A stretch of DNA of 64,000 bases from NCBI RefSeq assembly GCF_003268655.1, contig NZ_CP029642.1, forward strand, positions 1,984,001-2,048,000, written 5' to 3'. Below the pieces are notes generated by a model. The model worked only from the letters and a program-made list of their open reading frames with translations, had not been told where the DNA came from and did not search any database. This DNA is from Arthrobacter dokdonellae (GTDB taxonomy: Bacteria; Actinomycetota; Actinomycetes; Actinomycetales; Micrococcaceae). Each line of letters starts with the position of its first letter. Within the stretch, counting starts at the first letter, position 1. A program made the translations under genes and the position numbers. Positions 1 through 8,518 of this stretch are shown here, in pieces.

Positions 1-749
1 ACATCGACCTGCCGGACGCCTACCTGTCCGTGACCGAGGCGCTGCGGGCCGGCGGCTTCGCCAACAGCACGAAGGTCAAGATCCGCTGGGTCCCGTCCGA
101 CGACTGCGCCACCGAGGCCGGGGCCATCAAGGCCCTCTCGGACGTGGACGGCATCTGCGTGCCCGGCGGCTTCGGCATCCGCGGCCTGGAAGGCAAGCTC
201 GGCGCCCTGAAATACGCCCGGGAAAACCAGATCCCCACGCTGGGCCTGTGTCTGGGCCTGCAGTGCATGGTCATCGAGTACGCCCGCGACGTGGTGGGGC
301 TGGAAGGCGCCTCCTCGTCGGAGTTTGACGTGAACCCGGAGTACCCCGTCATCGCCACCATGGAAGAGCAGCTGGACATCGTGGACGGCAAGGGCGACCT
401 CGGCGGCACCATGCGCCTGGGCCTGTACCCGGCCGTCCTCACCGACGGCTCGGTCATTGCCGAAACCTACGGCCGGACCGACGTCGCCGAACGCCACCGC
501 CACCGCTACGAGGTCAACAACAAGTACCGCGACCAGCTTGCCGCGGCCGGTCTCGTGTTCTCCGGAACGTCGCCCGACGGCAAGCTGGTGGAGTTTGTGG
601 AACTGCCCCGCGAGGTGCACCCTTACTATGTGTCCACCCAGGCGCACCCGGAACTGAGCTCGCGCCCCACCCGGCCGCACCCGCTCTTCGCCGGCCTGAT
701 TGCTGCCGCGCTGGAGCGCCAGAACGCCACCCGGCTGCTGGAGGTCTAG
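1..749 (+). CDS. pyrG: CTP synthase, C-terminal part (5' end outside window)
   Basis: CTP synthase makes CTP from UTP, ATP and glutamine, the last step of de novo pyrimidine nucleotide synthesis. The frame is open from base 3, so only the C-terminal ~248 residues, the class I glutamine amidotransferase domain, are present. Visible motifs are the nucleophile elbow GLCLGLQ (Cys codon at 249-251) and the His-Pro-Glu end of the triad in AHPELSSRP near 645-653. [10 protein letters not shown] at the window edge is a typical stretch of the linker region. The stop is TAG at 747-749. A NUDIX gene starts 7 bases later and xerD overlaps that gene, so the three probably form one transcript, as in many actinobacteria. 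Confidence 0.97.
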   Translation, partial: IDLPDAYLSVTEALRAGGFANSTKVKIRWVPSDDCATEAGAIKALSDVDGICVPGGFGIRGLEGKLGALKYARENQIPTLGLCLGLQCMVIEYARDVVGLEGASSSEFDVNPEYPVIATMEEQLDIVDGKGDLGGTMRLGLYPAVLTDGSVIAETYGRTDVAERHRHRYEVNNKYRDQLAAAGLVFSGTSPDGKLVEFVELPREVHPYYVSTQAHPELSSRPTRPHPLFAGLIAAALERQNATRLLEV

Positions 750-756
750 CTCTGTC

Positions 757-1449
757 ATGACCTCACCCGGCTCGCCGTCGACGGCGGACACGCAGCCTCC
801 CGCTGTTGATGCACGGCCGGTGGCTGACACGCCCAGCCGCCGTGCGCTCCAGTCCTCCACGACGGTGTACCGGGGGAGGATCTGGGACGTTGTCTCGGAC
901 ACCTTCAGCCTCGCGCCCGGCACGGAACCGCTCACCCGCGACTACATTGCCCACCCGGGCGCCGTGGCCGTCGTCGTCCTCAATGACCACGACCAGGTGC
1001 TGTTGCTGCGCCAGTACCGCCATCCTGTCCAGATGGACCTGTGGGAGATCCCCGCGGGCCTGCTTGACGTGGAGGGCGAGGACTTCGTGGCGGGCGCCGC
1101 CCGCGAACTGGCCGAGGAAGCGGACCTGCAGGCCGCGGATTGGCACGTGCTGGTCGATTTCTTCACCTCGCCCGGCTCCTCCAGCGAGGCCATCCGGATC
1201 TACCTGGCCCGTTCCCTCTCCTGGATTCCCGAAGCCGATCGGCACGTGCGCACGGACGAGGAGGCCGAGATCCAGTTCCGCTGGGTGGACCTCGACGACG
1301 CCGCGGCCGCGGCCATGGAGGGGCGGATCCACAACCCATCGGCCGTGGTCGGCATCCTGGCCGCGCAATCCGCCGCCCGGAACGGCTTCACCACGCTGCG
1401 GCAGGCACGCGCCCCCTGGCCGGCGCATCCCAGCCAGCGCGGCCAATGA
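757..1449 (+). CDS. NUDIX hydrolase, ADP-ribose pyrophosphatase type
   Basis: A 230-residue cytosolic hydrolase expected to cleave ADP-ribose or a similar nucleoside diphosphate derivative. The Nudix box lies at about residues 101-123 ([10 protein letters not shown]...RELAEEADL), preceded by the [10 protein letters not shown]...WEIPAG signature of the ADP-ribose subgroup. The ATG at 757 is chosen because it follows the pyrG stop closely. An upstream ATG at 700 in the same frame would overlap pyrG by 50 bases and add no conserved sequence. The stop overlaps the xerD start (ATGA at 1446-1449), indicating translational coupling. The pyrG-nudix-xerD order is conserved in actinobacteria, for example the Rv1699-Rv1701 region of M. 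tuberculosis. Exact substrate is inferred. Confidence 0.92.
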   Translation: MTSPGSPSTADTQPPAVDARPVADTPSRRALQSSTTVYRGRIWDVVSDTFSLAPGTEPLTRDYIAHPGAVAVVVLNDHDQVLLLRQYRHPVQMDLWEIPAGLLDVEGEDFVAGAARELAEEADLQAADWHVLVDFFTSPGSSSEAIRIYLARSLSWIPEADRHVRTDEEAEIQFRWVDLDDAAAAAMEGRIHNPSAVVGILAAQSAARNGFTTLRQARAPWPAHPSQRGQ

Positions 1450-2459
1450 CGGGACACGCGGCAGTTGCCGGCACGTCTGTGGCCGCCACGTCTGCGGCCG
1501 GGCAGGGTCGTGCCGGCGGTGCCTCCGAACTGGACCGGGCCATCGGCGACTACCTCCAGCACGTCGGCGTGGAGCGCGGCCTGGCCGCCAACACGCTGCA
1601 GGCCTACCGGCGCGACCTTGCCCGCTACGAACACTTCCTGGCGGACGTGCCCGTCACGACGCCGGGCGACATCACCAGGCACCACGTGAGCGCATTCGCC
1701 CAGGCCCTCGCCGACGGCGGCGACGGCGGCTCGGCCCTGGGCCTCCGCTCCGCCGCACGCACCATTGTGGCCGTGCGGGGCCTGCACAGGTTCTGGGCGC
1801 TGGAGGGACTCACGGACGCCGACCCCGCCGTGGACGTCCATCCGCCCATGCCCGGGCGCCGCCTGCCCAAGGCCATCAGCGTCGACGACGTCACCGCCAT
1901 TTTGGAGGCTGCCGGCTCGGACAGCGCAGCCGGCCTGCGCAACACGGCGATGCTTGAATTCCTTTACTCAACAGGGGCACGCATCAGCGAGGCGGTCGGG
2001 CTGGACGTGGATGACCTTGTCCTGGCCGGCCCGGACGACGACGGCCCGTCGCTGGTGCGGCTGTTCGGCAAGGGCTCCAAGGAACGGCTGGTGCCGATCG
2101 GCTCCTACGCCCTGCGTGCCCTCGATGCCTACCTGGTGCGCGGGCGCGGCAGCCTGGCTGCCAAGGGGAAAGGCTCCCCCGCGTTGTTCCTTAACACCCG
2201 GGGCGGCCGGATCAGCCGGCAGAGCGCCTGGAGCATCTTGAAGGTTGCGGCGGAGCGGGCAGGCGTCACCGCGGACGTGTCCCCGCACACCCTGCGCCAC
2301 TCCTTCGCGACCCACCTGCTGGAGGGCGGCGCCGATGTGCGCGTGGTGCAGGAACTGCTGGGCCACGCCTCCGTGACCACCACACAGGTCTATACGCTGG
2401 TCACGGCCGAGACCCTCAGGGAAGTGTACGCGGCAGCCCATCCGCGGGCGCTCGGGTAG
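1446..2459 (+). CDS. xerD: Site-specific tyrosine recombinase XerD
   Basis: Tyrosine recombinase of 337 residues that, with XerC, resolves chromosome dimers at dif. It has an N-terminal SAM-like core-binding domain (about residues 28-130) and a C-terminal catalytic domain. The catalytic set is visible: Arg179 (STGARISE), Lys near 209 (FGKGSKERL), His281 and Arg284 (HTLRHSF), His307 ([11 protein letters not shown]) and Tyr316 (QVYT). The first 27 residues are an Ala/Gly-rich extension. The start ATG overlaps the stop of the NUDIX gene. Its usual neighbour parA-scpAB lies 19 kb downstream here because an accessory block sits between them. Confidence 0.96.
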   Translation: MTGHAAVAGTSVAATSAAGQGRAGGASELDRAIGDYLQHVGVERGLAANTLQAYRRDLARYEHFLADVPVTTPGDITRHHVSAFAQALADGGDGGSALGLRSAARTIVAVRGLHRFWALEGLTDADPAVDVHPPMPGRRLPKAISVDDVTAILEAAGSDSAAGLRNTAMLEFLYSTGARISEAVGLDVDDLVLAGPDDDGPSLVRLFGKGSKERLVPIGSYALRALDAYLVRGRGSLAAKGKGSPALFLNTRGGRISRQSAWSILKVAAERAGVTADVSPHTLRHSFATHLLEGGADVRVVQELLGHASVTTTQVYTLVTAETLREVYAAAHPRALG

Positions 2460-2533
2460 GTCCTTAAGATCACGGCCGGGACATGCGGCCCGCCCGGACA
2501 CGGGGCCGGCCGGCGCGCCCGGTGAGAGGGCGG

Positions 2534-2800
2534 TTAGGCGTTCGCGGCGCGGGGTGCGCCGATGCCGCGCAGCGGATCGGTGGCGATCAGGTCCCCTTCG
2601 CGCTTGTTCCATTTCGCCAGCAATGGCGCCGACGGCGCGGTGCCCATGAGGCCGGGATGGATCAGGCCCTCAAAGCGGACCTCCGGCACATGGCGGGAGG
2701 TGGCCACCTGGCCGGTGAAGTCCCAGACCGCCTTGTAGGCATCGGGGGAATTACTCGGTGAGGAAGCCGCCGCCGTTGTTGCCCGAAAGATGCCGGCGCA
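2534..2800 (-). pseudogene. Decayed formamidase/acetamidase (FmdA family) fragment
   Basis: No intact gene covers 2460-3098. Reading the minus strand gives a clear stretch of the FmdA/AmdA family: DAYKAVWDFTGQVATSRHVP, then RFEGLIHPGLMGTAPSA, then LLAKWNKREGDLIATDPLR, ending at a TAA (2534-2536). Just upstream, the family-typical NGGGFLTE is readable, but it is followed by an in-frame TAA and a one-base excess before DAYKAV. A second frame change lies just before NNGGGFLTE. The N-terminal part and the C-terminal half of the roughly 400-residue family are missing. This is an internal remnant of a formamide/acetamide hydrolase. No further coding signal was recognised in 2801-3098 or 2460-2533. 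Confidence 0.8.
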
Positions 2801-3098
2801 GCGTCAGGGGCGGGGCAGCTTTTGGTGCAGGGGATTGGAGGTGTACGGTGCCGCCGGCCGCCGTGGCTCCCGGCTCCGGGCGAGGATACGACCTCCGGGA
2901 TGTGGGCGCTGCGATTGCTGGCCTCGATCAGCCGGTAGGCGGACGCGCCGGCGATGGAGAGCCGCGGTGATGGGAACAGCCGCTTTCCCCGAGCAGTTCA
3001 GCGGGTGAGGGACACGGACTGGGCGCGGCGGAGGGGAACTGCCGTGGCGGTCGCCGTGCCATACGGGACGACGCCGGTTCCGCGCCTACGCTGGAAGC

Positions 3099-3587
3099 AT
3101 GACTGCCGCTGCCGTGACCCTGTGCTTCCTGCTCCGCACCTCCCACGGGATGGAGCAGGTGCTCCTGGGGCTGAAAAAGACAGGCTTCGGCGTGGGCAAG
3201 GTGGTCGGGATTGGCGGGCACGTTGAACCGGGCGAAACCACGGCACAGGCCATCTGTCGGGAGGTGGACGAGGAATCCGGCATTACGGTGCTGGAGCCCG
3301 ACCTGATTCCGGCGGGCACGGTGCGCTTCGTGTTTCCGGCCAGGCCCGAATGGGACATGGACACCACCGTCTACCTGTGCCGGCTCTTTGCCGGGGAGGC
3401 CGGGGAAAGCGATGAAATCGCCCCGCACTGGTACCCGGTGTCACAACTGCCGGAAGAGCTGATGTGGGCGGACGCCATCCACTGGCTGCCGGCGTTCCTG
3501 GCCGGGGAGCGGGCAGACTGGCGCATCGAGATGAACCCCGACAACCAGACCGTCGCCTCCAGCTCCCGCACCCCTGTGGACGACTAG
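3099..3587 (+). CDS. NUDIX hydrolase, MutT/MTH1-like
   Basis: A 162-residue NUDIX enzyme. The box is at about residues 48-70: GHVEPGET, then AICREVDEESGI, matching G-x5-E-x7-REV-x-EE-x-G. The KxxFGVGKxxGxGGxVEPGE-type lead and the later WDMDTTVYLC and WADAIHWLPAFLAG resemble eukaryotic-type 8-oxo-dGTP diphosphatase (MTH1/NUDT1), so hydrolysis of oxidised purine nucleotides is likely; this is inference. The ATG at 3099 is followed directly by the conserved first strand TAAAVTLCFLL. It stands alone, convergent with the cupin gene whose 3' end is 11 bases downstream. Confidence 0.88.
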   Translation: MTAAAVTLCFLLRTSHGMEQVLLGLKKTGFGVGKVVGIGGHVEPGETTAQAICREVDEESGITVLEPDLIPAGTVRFVFPARPEWDMDTTVYLCRLFAGEAGESDEIAPHWYPVSQLPEELMWADAIHWLPAFLAGERADWRIEMNPDNQTVASSSRTPVDD

Positions 3588-3598
3588 TTGCCGCGTCG

Positions 3599-3928
3599 TC
3601 AGGGCTTGGCGACCGTCAACAGGAACGTTGAATCCTCCAGGGCCTTGACCGAGTGGCGCGTGTTGGGCACCACCAGATGGTCCCCGGTGCACCCTTCCCA
3701 GGAGACGTCCCCGGTGGCCAGGACCAGGCGGCCGCTGAGCACCTGGACCGTCGCCTCGCCGGGGTTGTCGTGTTCGTCCAGCATGGAGCCGGCCGTCAGG
3801 GCGATCACCGTCTGGCGCAGGACCCGTTCATGCCCGCCGTAGACGGTCCGGGCGCTGCGCCCGTTGGTGCCCGCCTTGGCGTTTCCCAGCAGTTCCCTGG
3901 CTAGTGCGGTCAATGACGATTTTTCCAC
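3599..3928 (-). CDS. Small cupin-domain protein
   Basis: 109 residues forming a single cupin barrel. The first cupin motif is seen around residues 52-66 (DEHDNPGEATVQVLSGRL) and the second, weaker one around 82-93 (GDHLVVPNTRHSV). Conserved His and Glu residues could bind a metal. The start is GTG (3926-3928) preceded by a GAAGGAG ribosome-binding sequence. Single-domain cupins of this kind are often unassigned small-molecule binding or dioxygenase-like proteins; the sequence does not show which. It lies just downstream of prpC on the same strand with 97 bases between, so it may be the last gene of the propionate operon. Confidence 0.75.
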   Translation of the reverse strand: MEKSSLTALARELLGNAKAGTNGRSARTVYGGHERVLRQTVIALTAGSMLDEHDNPGEATVQVLSGRLVLATGDVSWEGCTGDHLVVPNTRHSVKALEDSTFLLTVAKP

Positions 3929-4025
3929 GGTGCTCCTTCAACTGTGCGCGGTGTGGGCTAGGTCCCAATTACACTACCTGCAATCACCGGACAGTGCCGG
4001 TGTGCCCGACACCTCAACGTCCGCG

Positions 4026-5165
4026 TCAGCCCAGGTGGCGTTCGTCCACGCCGTTGTAGGCGCTCAGCGGGCGGATCAGCGCGTTGGCCGCGCGCTGTTC
4101 CATGATGTGCGCCGTCCATCCGGTGATGCGTGAGGCGATGAAGATGGGCGTGAACATGTCGGTGTCGAAGCCCATCAGGTGATAGGTGGGGCCGGCCGGG
4201 TAGTCCAGGTTGGGCTTGATGGCCTTGGCCTCCGCCATGGCCTGCTGCAGCCCGTCGTAGAGGCCCAGGATTTCCGGCCTGTCGAAGTGCGCAATCATTT
4301 TGTCCAGCGCGCCCTTCATGGTGGGCACGCGCGAATCGCCGTTCTTGTAGACGCGGTGGCCGAAGCCCATGACCTTTTTCTTCTGCGCCAGGGCGTTTTC
4401 CATCCACGCCTTGGCGCGTGCCGCGGCCTCCTCGCGAGACTCCTCCTTGCGGATGCCGATCTCGTCGAAGGTGTGCATGACGGCCTCGTTGGCGCCGCCG
4501 TGCAGCGGACCCTTCAGGGCGCCGATGGCGGCGGTGACGGCCGAATGCAGGTCCGAGAGCGTGGACGTCACCACCCGCGCCGTGAAGGTGGAGGCGTTGA
4601 AGGAGTGCTCGGCGTAGAGCACCATGGAGACGCGGAAGGCGTCAACCACCTCCGGGGCCGCCTCCTCGCCGAAGGTCATCCACAGGAAGTTGTGCGCGTA
4701 GTCCAAGTCCTCCCGCGGCTCCACCGCTGCCAAACCGCGACGGCGGCGTTGGTCGTAGGCGACGACGGCCGGGAACTGGGCGAACAGCTCCTTGGCCTTT
4801 TCCAGTTCCGCCGCGGGCGAGGAATCTTCGGCGAGCGCGTGGTTGGCGCCGAGGACGGAGACGGCCGTGCGGCCCACATCCATGGGATGGCAGTCCAGCG
4901 GCAGCAGGTCGATGGCGGCCCGCACGTTGGCATCCAGCGCCCGGTTGGCCCGTTCAAAGGCCTCGAACGCGGTCAGCTCCTCCTCGGTGGGCAGTTCGCC
5001 GTTCCACAGCAGCAGTGCCACTTCCTCAAAGGACTTGGCGGCGGCCAGCTCCTGCACCGGGTAGCCGCGGTAAAGCAGGGAGTTGGACTCCGGGTTGACC
5101 TTGGAAATGGCCGTGTAGTCGGCCACGACGCCGGCCAGGCCCTTACGTACGTCTTCGTCACTCAC
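4026..5165 (-). CDS. prpC: 2-Methylcitrate synthase
   Basis: Condenses propionyl-CoA with oxaloacetate to 2-methylcitrate, the entry step of the methylcitrate cycle. The 379 residues have the citrate-synthase fold residues: His187 (YAEHSFNAST), His222 (GPLHGGANE), His270 (MGFGHRVYKN) and Asp321 (PNLDYPAG). The short, N-terminally compact form and position in a prpDBC operon favour methylcitrate synthase over TCA citrate synthase, although such enzymes often accept acetyl-CoA too. The start is GTG (5163-5165) with an AAGGAG site 6-8 bases upstream. prpB ends 20 bases upstream on the same strand. Confidence 0.95.
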   Translation of the reverse strand: MSDEDVRKGLAGVVADYTAISKVNPESNSLLYRGYPVQELAAAKSFEEVALLLWNGELPTEEELTAFEAFERANRALDANVRAAIDLLPLDCHPMDVGRTAVSVLGANHALAEDSSPAAELEKAKELFAQFPAVVAYDQRRRRGLAAVEPREDLDYAHNFLWMTFGEEAAPEVVDAFRVSMVLYAEHSFNASTFTARVVTSTLSDLHSAVTAAIGALKGPLHGGANEAVMHTFDEIGIRKEESREEAAARAKAWMENALAQKKKVMGFGHRVYKNGDSRVPTMKGALDKMIAHFDRPEILGLYDGLQQAMAEAKAIKPNLDYPAGPTYHLMGFDTDMFTPIFIASRITGWTAHIMEQRAANALIRPLSAYNGVDERHLG

Positions 5166-5184
5166 AGTGGGTGCTCCTTAGGGC

Positions 5185-6114
5185 CTAGAGATTCGCGTTG
5201 TTGGTGGTGATGTCCAGGCCGGGAACCTGAAAATTGAAGATGCCTGTATCAAACTGGTTATACGCCTCGTAGTCAACCAGTTCATAGAGCCGGGCGCGAG
5301 TGAGCATGTCCGGCACGGCGGCCTCCTGGGTGCCGTCGTCGGCAATGGCATCCAGCACCCGTTCGGCGGCCCCCATGGCACTGCGCAGCAGGGTCACCGG
5401 GTAGATGATCATGGCCACGCCGGCCGTGGCCAGCGCATCCCGGGTGAACAGTTCGCTCTTGCCAAACTCCGTCATGTTTGCCAGCACCGGCACGTTCACG
5501 GCCTTGCACACGGCCTCAAACTCGGCGACGCTTTTCATGGCCTCCGGGAAGATGGCGTCTGCGCCGGCGTCCACGAGTGCCTTGGCCCGGTTGATGGCCG
5601 CGTCCAGGCCCTCGACGGCACGCAGGTCGGTGCGGGCCATGATGAGGAAGTTGGGGTCGCGGCGGGCGTCGGCGGCGGCGGCAATGCGCTTGACCGCCGT
5701 GTCCAGGTCCACCATGTTCTTGCCGTCCAGGTGGCCACAGCGCTTGGGGTTGAACTGGTCCTCGATGTGGCAGCCGGCCAGGCCGGCGTTTTCCAGCTCC
5801 TGGATGGTGCGGGCCACGTTCATGGGCTCGCCAAAGCCGGTGTCCGCGTCGATCAGGCAGGGCAGGTCCGTCATGCGGGCGATCTGTCCGCCGCGCGTGG
5901 CCACCTCGCTCAGGGTGGTCATGCCGATGTCGGGCAGCCCCAGGTCGTTGGCGAGGACCGCGCCGGAGATGTAGACGCCGTCGAACTTCTTTTCCCCGAT
6001 GAGGCGGGCCGAAAGCGGGTTGAAGGCCCCCGGGAACTGGCGGGCCGCGCCCGGGACCAGGATGGCGCGGAGGTCCCGGCGCTTCTCCTCGGCGGTTTTC
6101 TTCGAATACAGCAT
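5185..6114 (-). CDS. prpB: 2-Methylisocitrate lyase
   Basis: Splits 2-methylisocitrate into pyruvate and succinate, the last step of the methylcitrate cycle. The 309-residue protein belongs to the PEP mutase/isocitrate lyase superfamily. The catalytic loop is KRCGH at residues 124-128 (Cys126), and the Mg-binding acidic cluster is in IDADTGFGEP (about 88-97). The ATG at 6112-6114 is only one base after the prpD stop, so the genes are translationally coupled. A longer upstream reading in this frame only traverses prpD and is not coding. Confidence 0.96.
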   Translation of the reverse strand: MLYSKKTAEEKRRDLRAILVPGAARQFPGAFNPLSARLIGEKKFDGVYISGAVLANDLGLPDIGMTTLSEVATRGGQIARMTDLPCLIDADTGFGEPMNVARTIQELENAGLAGCHIEDQFNPKRCGHLDGKNMVDLDTAVKRIAAAADARRDPNFLIMARTDLRAVEGLDAAINRAKALVDAGADAIFPEAMKSVAEFEAVCKAVNVPVLANMTEFGKSELFTRDALATAGVAMIIYPVTLLRSAMGAAERVLDAIADDGTQEAAVPDMLTRARLYELVDYEAYNQFDTGIFNFQVPGLDITTNNANL

Positions 6115-6115
6115 G

Positions 6116-7636
6116 TTAAAACAGTCCCTTGGGTGCGGCGGCGAGGTCGACGACGCCGGGCGCCGCGGTGATGTTGAGCTGGTCCAGTTCCCCGGCGGCA
6201 AGGTTGGGCAGGTTTTCCGCTGCCGCGATGAAGCGGTTGATCTCGGCTTCCTCGACGAGGCCGGCGGCGAGGGTCCGGAACTTGTTGATGTACTGCTCGC
6301 GGGCAAACGGGCGGGCGCCCAGCGGGTGCGCGTCTGCGACGGCGATGGAGTCGGTGATGACCGTGCCGTCGTTGAGCGTGATCTCCACGGTGCCGCCAAA
6401 GGCCTTTTCCGCGATGTCCAGGGAGTGGTAGCGGCGCGTCCACTCGGCGTCCTCCTCCGTGGTGACCTTGTGCCACAGCGCCACGGTGTCGGGGCGGCCG
6501 GCCCGCTCGGGGGAGTAGGAGTCCACGTGGTGCCAGGAGCCGTCCTGGAGGGCCACCGTGAAGATGTACGGGATGGAGTGGTCAAGGGTTTCCCGGGAAG
6601 CGGTGGGATCGTACTTCTGGGGGTCGTTGGCGCCGGAGCCGATCACATAGTGCGTGTGGTGGCTGGTCTTGATCAGCACCGACTTCACGTTGGCCGGGTC
6701 GGTGGCTTCCGGGTGTTCGCCGTGCAGCTTGCGGGCCAGGTCGATCCACGCCTGCGCCTGGTACTCGGCGGAGTGCTCTTTGGTGTACGTGTCCAGGATG
6801 GCGCGCTTGGCCTCGCCGTCGGCCGGCAGCGGCACCGTGTACTGGGCGTCCGGACCGTCCAGCATCCACGCGATGACGCCGTCTTCGCCCTCGTAGATCG
6901 GGACCGGGGAGGTCTGGCCGCGCATGGCGCGGTCCGCGGCCTCCACGGCCATCTTGCCGGCAAAGGCGGGGGCGTGTGCCTTCCAGGTGGAGATTTCGCC
7001 CTTGCGCGACTGGCGGGTGGCCGTGGTGGTGTGCAGCCCCTGGCCCACGGCCTGGAAGATGGTCTCCACTTCAAGGTTCAGGAGGGTGCCGATCCCGGCG
7101 GCGGCGGACGGGCCGAGGTGCGCCACATGGTCGATCTTGTGCTTGTGCAGGCAGATGGCCTTCACCAGGTCCACCTGGATCTCGTAGCCGGTGGCGATGG
7201 CGCGGATGAGGTCCGCGCCGGCGGCCCCGGTGTGCTGGGCGACGGCGAGGATCGGCGGGATGTTGTCGCCGGGGTGGGAGTACTCCGCGGCCAGGAAGGT
7301 GTCGTGGTAGTCGAGTTCGCGCACGGCCACGCCGTTGGCCCAGGCGGCCCATTCGGGGGAGACCCGCTCCTTGATGCCGAAGACGTTGGCGCCGGAACCG
7401 CCCGTGGACGGGGCATGGGACAGGGCCTGGGCGCGGGCTGCGACGATGGGCCCGCGGTTCAGGGAGGCGATGGCCACGGAGGCGTTGTCGATCACGCGGT
7501 TGATGATCATGTCCGTCACCTCGGGGGTGACGGCCACGGGATCGGCGGCCACCTTGGCGATCTTGTAGGCGAGCTGGTCCTCGCGGGGCAGGTTCTCTTC
7601 GCTCTTGTAGACACGGACGGTGTGCTGGGCAACCAT
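6116..7636 (-). CDS. prpD: 2-Methylcitrate dehydratase
   Basis: Dehydrates 2-methylcitrate to 2-methyl-cis-aconitate. At 506 residues it has the normal length of the MmgE/PrpD family. Typical segments are visible: [18 protein letters not shown] (about residues 108-125), [18 protein letters not shown], and [15 protein letters not shown]. The ATG at 7634-7636 has an AAGGA site. It is the first enzyme gene of the prpD-prpB-prpC operon, 42 bases downstream of the GntR gene on the same strand, so the regulator and enzymes are probably cotranscribed. Confidence 0.96.
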   Translation of the reverse strand: MVAQHTVRVYKSEENLPREDQLAYKIAKVAADPVAVTPEVTDMIINRVIDNASVAIASLNRGPIVAARAQALSHAPSTGGSGANVFGIKERVSPEWAAWANGVAVRELDYHDTFLAAEYSHPGDNIPPILAVAQHTGAAGADLIRAIATGYEIQVDLVKAICLHKHKIDHVAHLGPSAAAGIGTLLNLEVETIFQAVGQGLHTTTATRQSRKGEISTWKAHAPAFAGKMAVEAADRAMRGQTSPVPIYEGEDGVIAWMLDGPDAQYTVPLPADGEAKRAILDTYTKEHSAEYQAQAWIDLARKLHGEHPEATDPANVKSVLIKTSHHTHYVIGSGANDPQKYDPTASRETLDHSIPYIFTVALQDGSWHHVDSYSPERAGRPDTVALWHKVTTEEDAEWTRRYHSLDIAEKAFGGTVEITLNDGTVITDSIAVADAHPLGARPFAREQYINKFRTLAAGLVEEAEINRFIAAAENLPNLAAGELDQLNITAAPGVVDLAAAPKGLF

Positions 7637-7678
7637 GGGGATTCCTTTTCGGGGGAAGGGGACAGGTGAATGCAGGCG

Positions 7679-8320
7679 TTAGGGTGTTGCGCCGCCCTGA
7701 AGCAGGTGGCGGAGGCTCTTGTCGAGGTGGACGGTGGTGGCGGCGCTGGCGACGGCGGCGTTGCCGTTGGCTATGGCAAGGGCAATGTCGGCGTGTTCCC
7801 GGGCGGCGTCGCGCAGCCTGGAGGGGTTGTCCTTGGAGAGCCGGCGCACGCGCACCAGGTGCACGCGCAGGCTTTTCAGGGCCTGGGCCAGATAGTGGTT
7901 GCCGGCGGCGGCGTCGATCGCGGTGTCCAACTCGCCGGCCAGCCGGTAGTAGCTGTGCCGCGTGGGGTCGTGGTCGCTGATGAGGCGGCCGGCGTCGGCG
8001 AGCTGGCGGTGCAGTTCAAGGAACACCTCCCGGTCCCGGTTCCGCGCGGCCAGTTCCGCGGCGCGGCACTCCAGGGCCGAGCGCAGTTCAAAAAGCTCCT
8101 CGACGTGGTCCAGGGAGATGCCGCTGACCACGGTGCCGCGGCCGCTCTGGGGTTCGGCCAGGCCCTCGGCCGTCAGCCGGGCGAGGGCTTCCCGGACGGG
8201 GGTGCGTGAGACGCCCAGGCGTGCGGACAGCTCCACTTCGGCCAGGACCGTGCCCGGTGGCAGCCGCCAATCGACGATGTCGCCGCGCAGCGTGGCATAT
8301 GCCTTCTCGCTTGCCCGCAT
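7679..8320 (-). CDS. GntR-family (FadR/FCD subfamily) regulator of the prp genes
   Basis: 213 residues: an N-terminal winged helix-turn-helix (about residues 5-68, with LGVSRTPVREALARLTAEGL as recognition region) and a C-terminal all-helical FCD ligand-binding domain containing the acidic/His pattern (D..TRHSYYRLAGELDTAI, REHADIALAI). FCD proteins bind small carboxylic acids or acyl-CoAs and release DNA. It heads the prpDBC operon and is divergent from prpE. The shared 198-base intergenic region contains two TGTATACA palindromes (8380-8387, 8441-8448), likely its operators. Inference: it controls both arms in response to propionate, propionyl-CoA or methylcitrate. Confidence 0.9.
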   Translation of the reverse strand: MRASEKAYATLRGDIVDWRLPPGTVLAEVELSARLGVSRTPVREALARLTAEGLAEPQSGRGTVVSGISLDHVEELFELRSALECRAAELAARNRDREVFLELHRQLADAGRLISDHDPTRHSYYRLAGELDTAIDAAAGNHYLAQALKSLRVHLVRVRRLSKDNPSRLRDAAREHADIALAIANGNAAVASAATTVHLDKSLRHLLQGGATP

Positions 8321-8379
8321 GAACCGCTCCGTCCGCCCGCCGCCCTGATCCGGCTGCTGTTGCTGCCGCTCTCCTTAGT

Positions 8380-8387
8380 GTATACAT
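8380..8387. promoter_or_regulatory. Candidate GntR operator TGTATACA (gntR-proximal)
   Basis: Perfect 8-bp palindrome located 60 bases upstream of the GntR gene start. An identical copy is 61 bases away at 8441. FCD-type GntR regulators commonly bind short palindromes of this kind. The pairing and location in the divergent gntR-prpE region make autoregulation plausible. Seen directly: the palindromes. Inferred: the binding protein. Confidence 0.6.
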
Positions 8388-8440
8388 AGAAGCAAAAATT
8401 GGGTAGCGATCCGCAAGAAATTCCAACAAAGCAGGAATTG

Positions 8441-8448
8441 TGTATACA
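8441..8448. promoter_or_regulatory. Candidate GntR operator TGTATACA (prpE-proximal)
   Basis: Second exact copy of the 8-bp palindrome, 70 bases upstream of the prpE ATG. The 61-bp start-to-start distance is close to six helical turns, so both sites would face the same side of the DNA. This is compatible with cooperative binding or looping by one regulator controlling both divergent promoters. Confidence 0.6.
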
Positions 8449-8518
8449 AAATCCTTGCCTCTATCCACCGCCACCCGCTAGCATGACAGGCATCACATCA
8501 ACGCGGATGGAGGACGCC

